This document shows, one piece after another, positions 43,744 through 51,838 of a stretch of DNA of 64,000 nt; the first letter of the stretch is position 1, and each line of letters opens with the position of its first letter. Both the position numbers and the translations under genes were made by a program. This DNA comes from an uncultured Ezakiella sp. (GTDB lineage: Bacteria > Bacillota > Clostridia > Tissierellales > Peptoniphilaceae). The notes under the pieces are model-generated. The model ran no database searches and had not been told where the DNA came from. It saw nothing but the letters and a program-made list of their open reading frames with translations. The stretch is from contig NZ_CALTVH010000001.1 of NCBI RefSeq assembly GCF_943913045.1, forward strand, positions 286,804-350,803, read 5' to 3'.

Positions 43744-43760
43744 ATTCCCTTAGAGGTTTT

Positions 43761-44762
43761 ATGTACGATATTATAGATTATGAAGAAATAAATGAAAATT
43801 CAATATTAATAGATGTAAGAACACAGGAAGAATACGATGACTTCCATATACCAGGGGCCCTATCAATACCTATCTTAAATTTTGAAGAGAGAAAAATTGT
43901 TGGGACACTTTATGACAATGGTCAAAAAGACTTGGCTAAAGCCAAGGCCCTAGCATTTGGGTCAAGAAAGTTGCAGGAATTTTTAGACTTACTAGTCAAC
44001 CATAAGGATAAAAAAATTGTATTCTACTGCTCCAGAGGTGGCTTTAGATCTAAGACTATGGCCGCCCTTTTCTTTAGCCTGGGCTACAATGTCTGCCAAC
44101 TAAAAGGCGGCATAAAACACTATCGCCAAATCGTCAACTCTAATTTGCCTAATTTGCTTAAAGAGATAAATCTGATTGCCCTTTATGGGCCAACTGGTTC
44201 TGGGAAATCTAATATTTTAAATATTATAAAAGATGATTATCCCGTTATTGATTTAGAAGCCCTGGCAAATCACAAGGGATCTGTCCTGGGCTCGATCGGA
44301 ATGGGCAAGGCAAACTCCCAAAAAATGTTTGAGGCTCTGCTTTTTGAACTATTAAGGCATTCTACAAATAAAAACTTTTTAATTGAAGGCGAGAGCAAGC
44401 GCATAGGTAATATCGTTCTCCCCCAAGAATTATGGGACAAGATGCTAATAGCCAAAAAGATTTATATCAAATCCCATATGGAGTATAGGATTAATAGACT
44501 TGTTGAGGAATATGTAAGTCAATCTGCGGACGATGAGCTCCTGCGAGCCTTATCTAATATTGAAAAATATATTTCAAAAGAGAACTATGAATCAGTCATT
44601 AATAGTATTAAATCAAAAGAGTACAGGCATGCAGCAGAAATTCTCTGCGAAAAATACTATGACCACAACTACAAGTTTAGGCCAGAAGCAGATACAATAA
44701 CAATTGAAAATAAAAATGACGCCCAGTGCGCCAGTGAAATTTTAAAATTAATAAATATGTAA
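43761..44762 (+). CDS. selU: tRNA 2-selenouridine synthase SelU (MnmH)
   Basis: Converts 2-thiouridine at tRNA wobble positions to 2-selenouridine (through a geranylated intermediate) with selenophosphate. The 333-aa protein has the rhodanese domain with the catalytic loop YCSRGGFRS (Cys90) and a C-terminal P-loop domain with GPTGSGKS (143-150). The rest is helical. Its presence implies a selenophosphate synthetase (SelD) elsewhere in the genome. It has its own promoter and convergent terminator, so it is monocistronic. Confidence 0.92.
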   Translation: MYDIIDYEEINENSILIDVRTQEEYDDFHIPGALSIPILNFEERKIVGTLYDNGQKDLAKAKALAFGSRKLQEFLDLLVNHKDKKIVFYCSRGGFRSKTMAALFFSLGYNVCQLKGGIKHYRQIVNSNLPNLLKEINLIALYGPTGSGKSNILNIIKDDYPVIDLEALANHKGSVLGSIGMGKANSQKMFEALLFELLRHSTNKNFLIEGESKRIGNIVLPQELWDKMLIAKKIYIKSHMEYRINRLVEEYVSQSADDELLRALSNIEKYISKENYESVINSIKSKEYRHAAEILCEKYYDHNYKFRPEADTITIENKNDAQCASEILKLINM

Positions 44763-44766
44763 ATTC

Positions 44767-44804
44767 AAAAGCCCACATACTTGATTGCAAGTGCGTGGGC
44801 TCTT
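44767..44804. terminator. Bidirectional terminator between selU and the DUF1858 gene
   Basis: AGCCCAC / GTGGGCT outer stem with inner ACTTG/CAAGT, T-rich on the plus side and a short U-run on the minus side. It serves two convergent genes. Confidence 0.75.
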
Positions 44805-44807
44805 ATT

Positions 44808-45005
44808 TTATAATCTTTCTAAATCAGCCATCAACCTATCAAGGTTAATGCCGTGGACCATACTGGCCTCTTCAACTGTTTCCATCAAGCTTGCTGGGCA
44901 TCCCACACAAGCCATCCCATAACTCATCAAAATGTAAGCGGCTTCAGGTTTTTGTTCAATTAGCTCGCTTAGATAAGTGTCTTTGGTAACTTTGAAATCG
45001 CTCAT
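44808..45005 (-). CDS. DUF1858 domain protein
   Basis: A 65-aa protein with the family pattern: VTKDTYLSELIEQKPEAAYILMSYGMACVGCPASLMETVEEAS. The conserved GMACVGCP carries a CxxC pair, and the surrounding helices resemble the N-terminal module of hybrid-cluster or ScdA-type proteins. Function unknown; a redox or metal-binding role is suggested by the cysteines. Its start codon overlaps the stop of the upstream glutaredoxin gene, so the two are translated together. Confidence 0.88.
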   Translation of the reverse strand: MSDFKVTKDTYLSELIEQKPEAAYILMSYGMACVGCPASLMETVEEASMVHGINLDRLMADLERL

Positions 45006-45235
45006 TATAATCCTAGTGCCTTTTCAAGCTTTTCTTGGTTGAATCCTAAAATAACTTCATCATCAACAAAAATTACTGGAACGCCAGCAAAACCTTGTTT
45101 TCTTAGGTCAAGCATTGCTTCCTTATCTTCGCTGATATTCTTTTCTTCGAATTCGAAGTTGTTTTCTTTTAACCAATCTTTTGCCATGTGGCAGAACTGA
45201 CAATTATCACTTGTATAAACTACAATTTTTTTCAT
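45005..45235 (-). CDS. Glutaredoxin family protein
   Basis: A 76-aa thioredoxin-fold protein with active-site motif CQFC (Cys12, Cys15), a GVPVIFVDDEVILGF cis-proline segment (about 52-66), and the length of NrdH/glutaredoxin-3-like proteins. It probably reduces a protein disulfide or handles glutathione-independent thiols. The DUF1858 gene overlaps its stop, so the pair likely forms a small redox unit. The motif is CxxC, with no in-frame UGA, so it is not a selenoprotein. Confidence 0.9.
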   Translation of the reverse strand: MKKIVVYTSDNCQFCHMAKDWLKENNFEFEEKNISEDKEAMLDLRKQGFAGVPVIFVDDEVILGFNQEKLEKALGL

Positions 45236-45267
45236 ATTATATATACCTCCTAGTTTTCTATATTCTT

Positions 45268-45297
45268 TTTATACCCTAATTCAGACAAAATAAACAA
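45268..45297 (-). promoter_or_regulatory. Candidate promoter of the glutaredoxin-DUF1858 operon
   Basis: TTGTTT (45292-45297), 18 bp, TATAAA (45268-45273) on the minus strand. Confidence 0.4.
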
Positions 45298-45307
45298 AAT
45301 TATCAAT

Positions 45308-45338
45308 AAAAAATGAAGGCTACTTTTTTCGCCTCCAT
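45308..45338 (-). terminator. Terminator of the nadK-metG-rsmA-arsR unit
   Basis: ATGGAGGC / GCCTTCAT stem (one G-U) followed by six U on the minus strand, about 20 bp past the ArsR stop. Confidence 0.82.
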
Positions 45339-45354
45339 CTAATTGCAAAAATAT

Positions 45355-45657
45355 CTACTTATGGGAAACGTGATTCATTCCCTTTACAAAAATATCCTTG
45401 ACGTGATCATCGTCAATTGTATAAAAAATATTTTTACCTTCTCTCCTTGGTTTAACTGCCCTAACAGCCCTTAAAATGCTCAAATGATGACTGACTAGAG
45501 ACTGGCCAAGACCTGTCTTTTCAGAAATATCTGATACACATAAAGTCCCATCCATAAGTGCATGAATAATCTTTAACCTGCTTGAGTCTGCAAGTGCCTT
45601 TAACATCTCTACAAAATCGTATACAGTATCTTCATTAAAAATATATTTTTCTTCCAT
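45355..45657 (-). CDS. ArsR/SmtB family repressor with CzrA-type zinc site
   Basis: A 100-aa winged-helix metalloregulator. The DNA-recognition helix is in GLGQSLVSHHLSILRAV (about 49-65). The C-terminal helix carries Asp83, His85, His96 and His99, exactly the D-x-H-x10-H-x2-H spacing of the alpha5 zinc/cobalt site in CzrA and SmtB. Cys40 sits in the alpha3 region, but no alpha3 thiolate pair is present. It therefore most likely derepresses its targets with zinc. Start at the ATG 45657 (GGAGGTAAAA). The GTG upstream overlaps the ribosome binding site. It is adjacent to rsmA, which it follows. Confidence 0.88.
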   Translation of the reverse strand: MEEKYIFNEDTVYDFVEMLKALADSSRLKIIHALMDGTLCVSDISEKTGLGQSLVSHHLSILRAVRAVKPRREGKNIFYTIDDDHVKDIFVKGMNHVSHK

Positions 45658-45669
45658 TTTTACCTCCAC

Positions 45670-46500
45670 TTATAATATGTCACTCAACCTATCTTCTAGC
45701 TTGATATAATCTTCCAAAGTTAAATTCTCAGCCCTTTTACCTGGATCAATATTAACATCTACCAAGGCATCTTCGATCTCTTGTTTATCTACTCCTAGCC
45801 CCATGCTAATCGAATTTAAAATTGTTTTCCTTCTCATTCCAAAAGCTGCATGAACTAACTTCATAAAAGACTTGTGGTCTTTGTTGTCTTTTAGTTTCAT
45901 ATATACAACTGCGCTATCCACTTTTGGTCTAGGTATAAAGCCACCCGGTTTTACTACAAAGGCTTCCCTAGCATCCGAAAAATATTTTACAAAGACTGAC
46001 AAGGCCGAGTAATCTTTGCTGCCTACTTCTGCAGTCATCCTTGCAGCCACTTCCCTTTGGACCATAACTGTCGCCGAATTAAATTTGCCCAGGGTAAAAA
46101 TATTTTCAAGTATAGGTGTTGTCACTACATAAGGCAGGTTTGCAACGAAATCTGACATACCCTGAGCCGCTTTAGAAAAAAGTTCTTCATCGGTAGCATC
46201 TCCCTGGTATAATTTAAATTTGGGGTAGGCTTCTAGGTTTTCTTCTAATATAGGAAAAAATCTTTGGTCGATTTCAATCGAGTGGACCTCAGCCCCCCTG
46301 ATTAAAAGTTCTTCCGTCAAAGATCCTATACCCGGTCCAACCTCAAGAATTTTTAATTCTTCATTTACACTTGCAGTCTCAGCAATCTTTTTTAAAACAT
46401 TGCCGTCTATCAAAAAATTTTGCCCCAGGCTCTTTTTAAAGTCCAAGCCGTAGGAGTCAATAATTTCTCTGGTTCTATTCAAATGATAAATTCTGGTCAA
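45670..46500 (-). CDS. rsmA: 16S rRNA dimethyladenosine transferase RsmA (KsgA)
   Basis: Dimethylates A1518 and A1519 in helix 45 of 16S rRNA using S-adenosylmethionine. The 276-aa chain has KKSLGQNFLID (about 22-32), the SAM motif LEVGPGIGSLTEEL (about 52-65), VSLPYVVTTP-like FVANLPYVVTTPIL with the catalytic NLPY, and the C-terminal domain with FGMRRKTILNSI. It begins one base after the rnmV stop. The rnmV-rsmA order is conserved across Firmicutes. Confidence 0.96.
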   Translation of the reverse strand: MTRIYHLNRTREIIDSYGLDFKKSLGQNFLIDGNVLKKIAETASVNEELKILEVGPGIGSLTEELLIRGAEVHSIEIDQRFFPILEENLEAYPKFKLYQGDATDEELFSKAAQGMSDFVANLPYVVTTPILENIFTLGKFNSATVMVQREVAARMTAEVGSKDYSALSVFVKYFSDAREAFVVKPGGFIPRPKVDSAVVYMKLKDNKDHKSFMKLVHAAFGMRRKTILNSISMGLGVDKQEIEDALVDVNIDPGKRAENLTLEDYIKLEDRLSDIL

Positions 46501-46501
46501 A

Positions 46502-47053
46502 TTATTTTCCCCCTTCAGCTTCTACTTCCATAATGGCTTGTAAAACTTTTTCTTCGTCGATGGCAAATGAGTTAAGTCTGTTGATAAATTCCTTGGCATT
46601 TGGATTTCCTATGCCAAGCTTTTCACTGACCTTTTCTCTTAGGTATTTGGAGTTATCCAAGCCTGTAAAGCCGTGTTCAAACAAAAATTTACTATCGTAA
46701 ATCTTTTCCTTAGTCTCAACTATAGGATTTGCTAACTCAATTGCCTTTCTTATAACATCTGCGCTGGCATTTTCTATACCAACATCACCATTTTTTACTC
46801 CGTCCCTTTGACTTATATAGGCGTCTTTTATTGGACATTTTAAATTGTCTTTGAGCTTTCTTCTGATAGTTTCGCCTGGAGAGTCGGGATCGGTTAAAAT
46901 AATGGCTCCTCGATTTTTTGTAATCTCAACAATTTCATTCATTTTAGATTTAGAAATATGAATGCCACCTGTTGCAATAACATCTGCATCTACTGCCTGT
47001 TTGACTTTAGTAATATCGTCCTTGCCTTCAACTATTATAATTTCTTTGATCAT
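46502..47053 (-). CDS. rnmV: Ribonuclease M5
   Basis: Toprim-domain endonuclease that matures 5S rRNA precursors. 183 aa, with the catalytic glutamate in IIVEGKDDI (residues 7-15) and the DPDSPGETIRRKL metal-binding motif (about 55-67). The family-specific HGFTGLDNSKYLREKVSEKLGIG stretch is near 121-143. It overlaps tatD by four bases and is one base from rsmA, as in the standard tatD-rnmV-rsmA order. Confidence 0.94.
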   Translation of the reverse strand: MIKEIIIVEGKDDITKVKQAVDADVIATGGIHISKSKMNEIVEITKNRGAIILTDPDSPGETIRRKLKDNLKCPIKDAYISQRDGVKNGDVGIENASADVIRKAIELANPIVETKEKIYDSKFLFEHGFTGLDNSKYLREKVSEKLGIGNPNAKEFINRLNSFAIDEEKVLQAIMEVEAEGGK

Positions 47054-47811
47054 ATATTGTAAAATTCCCTAGCATTTTTTGTAGTTTGCTCGATGACTTC
47101 ATCAGGAGAAATGCATTTTAACTCTGCTATTCTCTTTACTACATAAGAAATATATTTGGGTTCATTTCGCTTGCCCCTAAATGGCACTGGCGTCATATAA
47201 GGAGCATCTGTTTCCAAAAGTAGCCTGTCTAGCGGCGCATACTTTACAGAGTCCACAACATGCTTAGCATTTTTAAAAGTCACGGCCCCGCCAATTGATA
47301 AATAGTAACCCATGTCCAAATATTCCCTGGCCACTTCAACGGGCGCAGTAAAGCAATGGATCAAAGTCTTGCCCTTGCGCATAGCACTTAGCATATCAAT
47401 CGTATCCTTGGTTGCCTCCCTGGTGTGGATTACCAGTGGATAGTTAACTTCATTTGCAAAATCTATAAAACGTTCAAAAACTTTTTTCTGGGTTTCCCTA
47501 TCTGACAAATCATAATGATAGTCTAGTCCGCATTCGCCAATGGCTACTACCTTTGGATTTTCGAGCATCTTTTTATATTCTTTTATATCTTCCTCTTTAA
47601 AATTCTTAGCTTCATGTGGGTGGACGCCCACAACAGCGTAAATGTTTTCGTGTTTTGTAAGTTCTACAGAGCTATAAGAAGATTTCAAATCACTTGACGC
47701 ATTGACAGCGAACAAAACGCCATCGTCTTTGAAATTTTTAATTATTTGGTCTCTATCCTCATCAAAAGCTAGGTCGTCCAAGTGAGTGTGGCTATCTATA
47801 AACAAACTCAT
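47050..47811 (-). CDS. tatD: TatD family metal-dependent hydrolase
   Basis: A 253-aa TIM-barrel hydrolase with the DSHTHLDD motif (residues 6-13), the metal ligands in GVHPHEAK (about 58-65), IGECGLDYHY (about 91-100), and ETDAPYMTPVPFRGKRNEP near the C-terminus. Members act as 3'-5' exonucleases or in oxidative-damage repair, and the specific substrate here is not known. Overlaps metG upstream and rnmV downstream. Confidence 0.93.
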   Translation of the reverse strand: MSLFIDSHTHLDDLAFDEDRDQIIKNFKDDGVLFAVNASSDLKSSYSSVELTKHENIYAVVGVHPHEAKNFKEEDIKEYKKMLENPKVVAIGECGLDYHYDLSDRETQKKVFERFIDFANEVNYPLVIHTREATKDTIDMLSAMRKGKTLIHCFTAPVEVAREYLDMGYYLSIGGAVTFKNAKHVVDSVKYAPLDRLLLETDAPYMTPVPFRGKRNEPKYISYVVKRIAELKCISPDEVIEQTTKNAREFYNI

Positions 47812-49700
47812 CTTATCTTTGCACCTGGATCAATATCCCTATCTGCCCTCAAGAGTGAAAGTGTGTCTCCGCTTTCTGCAGCCAAGATCATGCCATTGCT
47901 TTCAACTCCGCGAAGATTTACTGGCTTTAAGTTTACAATCATTGCCAGCTTCTTGCCAAGGATTTCCTCTGGCTTATAGAAATCTTTTAGCCCGCTTACA
48001 ATCGTTCTTTCTTCACCGCCAATATCAACCTTTAATACATAAAGCTTGTCTGCATTTGGATGGTTTTCAACTGATTTTACCAAGCCAACTCTAAAGTCGC
48101 ATTTTTCAAAATCTGAAAATTCAATTTGTGCTTTTGTTTCAACCTTTGTATCAGCCGCTGATTTTATTTTTCTGGATTCAGCAAGTTCATTATTTAGATT
48201 TATAATTTCATCAATCTTATCGTCATCAGCGCGGTCGAATAAGTTCTTACCCTTAGAAACTTTTAGGCCTGGTCTTACTTTAATTTCATCAGTCAAGCTA
48301 AACTTATTGTAAATTTCCTTGGCTGTATCTTCAAGGACTGGGCTCAAAAGTTCTGCAGCTGCAAGAATGCATTCGCAGAGGACATATAGGACTGTCTTTA
48401 GCCTTTCTGTGTCTTCCTTAGCCAGCTTCCATGGTTCAGTTTCATCAATATATTTATTGGCCCTTCTGATCAGTACAAAGACATCTTCAAGGGCAAAATT
48501 GAATTTAAAATCATCCATTTGCTTGTAAAATTTATCGGATGAAATTTTAATTTGCTCTAGAACTTCCTTGTCCAAATCATTGTATTCATTTGGTTCAGGT
48601 ATAATTCCATCGAAGTATTTTTCAATCATTGACAGGGTCCTACTTACCAGGTTGCCCAAGTCATTTACCAAGTCTGAATTGTATCTTTGGACTAGCTTAT
48701 CTATGGTAAAGTTTCCGTCGCTACCAAAGGAAAATTCTCTAAGGATAAAATATTTTAATACATCCCTGCCCAGGGCTTGGATAATTGGCTCTGGATAATA
48801 GACGTTGCCCTTTGACTTACTCATCTTGTCACCGTCGAATAAAATCCATCCGTGGGCTATAACCTTTTTAGGTAATTCCAGACCAAGAGCCATCAAAAGT
48901 GCTGGCCAAATTACAATGTGGAAACGCAAAATTTCCTTGCCAACCAAATGAAGGTCGGCTGGATAAAACTTGTTGAAAAGCTCTTCATCAAAACCATAGC
49001 CAATACCTGTTAGATAGCAGCTAAGAGCGTCAATCCATACATAGATAACATGCTTTTCATCGCCCGGAACTGGTACGCCCCAAGAGATTGATGACCTACT
49101 TACAGATAGATCTTCCAAATCATTTACAAAGTTGTTTGCCATTTCATTCATGGCGCTCTTTGGCTCAATGTCAGCAGTCTTGTACCATTCGAGTATCTTA
49201 TCCTTGTATTTGCTCAGCCTAAAGAAATAGCTTTCTTCTTCGCGTTCTTGCAATTCGCGGCCGCAATCTGGGCACTTGCCATCGTTGGTTTGGGCTTCAG
49301 TGAAAAATGATTCACAAGGCACGCAGTATAGGCCCTTGTACTTGGCCTTATAAATATCACCGTTGTCCACGAGTTTTTGCCAAATCTCTTGGACAGCTTT
49401 TACGTGTTCTTCGTCAGTTGTCCTTCTGAAGCAGTCGTAATTAATTCCCAAATCAGACCAAAGTTTCTTGGCAGAAGCTACAATGCCATCTGTAAATTCC
49501 TTTGGGGTCACTCCTGCCTTTTCAGCAGTTGTTGCAATCTTTTCTCCGTGTTCGTCAGTTCCCGTTACAAAATATACTTCGTCACCCTTGAGCTGTCTGT
49601 ACCTTTTGATTACATCTGCAACAATAGTTGTATAAGTATGACCAATGTGCAAGTTGCCATTGGGATAATAAATTGGTGTTGTTAAATAATATTTACTCAT
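47808..49700 (-). CDS. metG: Methionyl-tRNA synthetase
   Basis: Charges initiator and elongator tRNA-Met. The 630-aa protein is the dimeric class I form: HIGH at residues 18-21, KMSKS at 292-296, a zinc knuckle with Cys126, Cys129, Cys143 and Cys146, the anticodon-binding helical domain (about 370-510), and a C-terminal tRNA-binding EMAP-like OB domain (about 530-630, ENHPNADKLYVLKVDIGG). No T-box leader precedes it. The gap to nadK is only 38 bp, so it belongs to the nadK-metG-tatD-rnmV-rsmA unit. Confidence 0.97.
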   Translation of the reverse strand: MSKYYLTTPIYYPNGNLHIGHTYTTIVADVIKRYRQLKGDEVYFVTGTDEHGEKIATTAEKAGVTPKEFTDGIVASAKKLWSDLGINYDCFRRTTDEEHVKAVQEIWQKLVDNGDIYKAKYKGLYCVPCESFFTEAQTNDGKCPDCGRELQEREEESYFFRLSKYKDKILEWYKTADIEPKSAMNEMANNFVNDLEDLSVSRSSISWGVPVPGDEKHVIYVWIDALSCYLTGIGYGFDEELFNKFYPADLHLVGKEILRFHIVIWPALLMALGLELPKKVIAHGWILFDGDKMSKSKGNVYYPEPIIQALGRDVLKYFILREFSFGSDGNFTIDKLVQRYNSDLVNDLGNLVSRTLSMIEKYFDGIIPEPNEYNDLDKEVLEQIKISSDKFYKQMDDFKFNFALEDVFVLIRRANKYIDETEPWKLAKEDTERLKTVLYVLCECILAAAELLSPVLEDTAKEIYNKFSLTDEIKVRPGLKVSKGKNLFDRADDDKIDEIINLNNELAESRKIKSAADTKVETKAQIEFSDFEKCDFRVGLVKSVENHPNADKLYVLKVDIGGEERTIVSGLKDFYKPEEILGKKLAMIVNLKPVNLRGVESNGMILAAESGDTLSLLRADRDIDPGAKIR

Positions 49701-49738
49701 AATCCCTCCTAAAAACTCTTATATCTATAATATTTATC

Positions 49739-50560
49739 TTAAATAAATTTATCTCTCAAATTACTCCAGTAACTGTCCTCGTCTATGTGTAAACGATTTA
49801 TAAATACATCAGACATAGTCGTTACTATCCTATCTATATTTTCAATCAAGTGTTCAGTCCCGTCTTGGACGATCATTATGCCTTTTTCGTATTTAGTTTC
49901 GGGCGATAAAATAACTTCAAAACGCCCTGGCATTATAACCGAGTTTAAAAGTGACCTGTAACTAGCACTTGATATTGGCGCCAGTGGACTTAGCTGCATA
50001 ATTTCAAAAGCTGGATAGACAATGGCTCCTCCAACTGAGAAATTGTAGGCCGTGCTCCCAATTGATGTGGAAATAATTAGGCCATCCCCGGAAAATCTTT
50101 CCAGGAAATTGTCTCCAATCATTACATCCATGTGGAGGACTTTTGAATTAAGTCCCTTGACCAAAACCTCGTTCACGCACAAGTATTCTTCGCTAGACCC
50201 GTCAGTCCTGTAAGCTGTACACTTTAAAAGCCGAGTTGGATTTGTGCTGTACTTGCCAACGGTTATATGGTGGACCAGGCTGGCCAGCTCATGCCTCTTA
50301 ACCTCTTGAAAAAATCCAAGGCCGCCTGTATTGATACCAATAAAAGGCTTCTTAGAATAATTAGAAAGTGTGACCGCCTTCAAAAAAGTTCCATCGCCAC
50401 CAACTACAATATTAAAATCAACTTGACCCTCGAATATAGCGTTTGAATTTATGTCATGCCTCACCGTTTCGATGCCAAGCGCATGAAATCTTTCTTCAAG
50501 TTCTTTTGCAACTTCTATACTCGCAGGGTATTCATTTAAATATATACAAATTTTCTTCAT
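49739..50560 (-). CDS. nadK: NAD kinase
   Basis: Phosphorylates NAD to NADP. From the ATG at 50560 (AGGAG, 6 nt) it is 273 aa. The catalytic motif GGDGTFL is at 54-60. The NE motif lies in YLCVNEVLVKG, and the conserved GDGLIISTSIGSTAYNFSVGGAIV segment covers about 154-177. The frame opens 12 codons earlier without a ribosome binding site. It leads the operon into metG; such pairing of NADP synthesis with an aminoacyl-tRNA synthetase is probably incidental. Confidence 0.95.
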   Translation of the reverse strand: MKKICIYLNEYPASIEVAKELEERFHALGIETVRHDINSNAIFEGQVDFNIVVGGDGTFLKAVTLSNYSKKPFIGINTGGLGFFQEVKRHELASLVHHITVGKYSTNPTRLLKCTAYRTDGSSEEYLCVNEVLVKGLNSKVLHMDVMIGDNFLERFSGDGLIISTSIGSTAYNFSVGGAIVYPAFEIMQLSPLAPISSASYRSLLNSVIMPGRFEVILSPETKYEKGIMIVQDGTEHLIENIDRIVTTMSDVFINRLHIDEDSYWSNLRDKFI

Positions 50561-50596
50561 ATTTACTCCTATACATATTATAGCAGTTTTTATCAA

Positions 50597-50621
50597 ATAA
50601 AAAAAGAGCCCGAAGGCCCTT
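50597..50621 (-). terminator. Terminator of the NatAB-like unit
   Basis: AAGGGCC-TTCG-GGCTCTT hairpin with a UUCG tetraloop followed by seven U on the minus strand. Confidence 0.9.
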
Positions 50622-50644
50622 CCTTGCTTAAATTTTTAATTTCA

Positions 50645-51832
50645 TCAATCTTTAATAGCCTTAAATAAACTTTTAAAGAAATTAACCTTGGTTCCATAGT
50701 TAAAACTTCCCAGCTTGTAGACTTTGATTGAGAACTTTGCAATCAAAACTGTGCTTACAAAGAGAATCGCCGCAGAAATTATAACTTCTATGACAGGAAC
50801 AGTTTCCACTCCGTATCTAGCAATCATAGCAAATGGCGATGAAAATGGAACAAAGCTTGCAACTTTTAAAACAATTCCAGGATTCATCATCCCAAAATAT
50901 GAAACAAAGAATGAAATTACAAATATCATTGTAAGCGGTTGTATAGCTGTGTTGACATCTTCAATCTTGCTGACCAAGCTGGCAGCAGCTGCCATCATAA
51001 ATAGATATAAAACATAGCCCAGGATAAAAAATACAAAGGTAACTATAATTTGATCCACTTTTATTAGCTGGGTCAAGTTTAAGGACTCAACTATATCCAT
51101 GGCAGTTTCTCCTCCAAATTTTGTGCCGATAATCATGCCCCCATAGAATACTAAGAGTGAAATCACTCCCACTAGTCCATAGGCAGCAACCTTACCACAA
51201 ATTAAATCAGATGGCTTGGCAGCTGTAATCAAAAGTTCCATAGTCCTGTCCGATTTTTCACGAGCTATACTCATGGCCACTTGATTTGAAAACATCATTA
51301 TGAGGAAATACAATACAAAAAGAGCAATGTAGACCAGCCAAAAGTTTTTGGCTCCATCAGTTTCCAAACTAACAGGCTCGTAGTAATTGGACTCCAAGAA
51401 CTTATCTGTAATAGCTGAATCAACTCCCATGTCACTTAACTCTTTTTGCTTTTCAATATTGGTAGCGATTTGGGCGAGATTTTCATATTTATTCATAGCC
51501 CCCATGGAAGATGATTTCATAATTAATTTTCTTTGGTCGCCTTTAATTAAAATTGCTGCATCCAAATCATTTTTCTTTAAGTCCGCTTCCATCTTGTCTG
51601 GGTCATCGTATTTTACAAATTCAGACTCATAGGAATCTGCCAAGGCAGCCTCGTCAATATATGACAAATCAGAGTAAACCCCAATTGGCTTATTGTCCCC
51701 TGAAGAAAATTTAGCCACTAGCTTTGGCACAAAAGAAAACAAAATCGTAAACAAAAACATAATAGCCATAGAAATTATAAAGGCTTTTTTTCTTACTGCG
51801 TTTAAAAATTCAAAATTAAATACTGTTAACAT
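50645..51832 (-). CDS. ABC-2 type transporter permease (NatB-like)
   Basis: A 395-aa membrane protein. One N-terminal segment (about 18-38) is followed by a large extracytoplasmic domain (about 40-170) and five or six C-terminal segments. The cytoplasmic coupling motif AREKSDRTMELLITAAKPSDLICGKV (about 189-214) is the signature of the NatB/YhaP family of sodium or drug exporters. It follows its ATPase by 6 bp. The substrate is unknown. Confidence 0.88.
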   Translation of the reverse strand: MLTVFNFEFLNAVRKKAFIISMAIMFLFTILFSFVPKLVAKFSSGDNKPIGVYSDLSYIDEAALADSYESEFVKYDDPDKMEADLKKNDLDAAILIKGDQRKLIMKSSSMGAMNKYENLAQIATNIEKQKELSDMGVDSAITDKFLESNYYEPVSLETDGAKNFWLVYIALFVLYFLIMMFSNQVAMSIAREKSDRTMELLITAAKPSDLICGKVAAYGLVGVISLLVFYGGMIIGTKFGGETAMDIVESLNLTQLIKVDQIIVTFVFFILGYVLYLFMMAAAASLVSKIEDVNTAIQPLTMIFVISFFVSYFGMMNPGIVLKVASFVPFSSPFAMIARYGVETVPVIEVIISAAILFVSTVLIAKFSIKVYKLGSFNYGTKVNFFKSLFKAIKD

Positions 51833-51838
51833 CTTTGT

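Noticed and set aside
45005..45235. Selenocysteine in the glutaredoxin-like gene, suggested by selU nearby
   Set aside because: The active site is CxxC encoded by cysteine codons; no in-frame UGA.
49701..49738. T-box leader for metG
   Set aside because: Only 38 bp separate nadK and metG, too short for a T-box.
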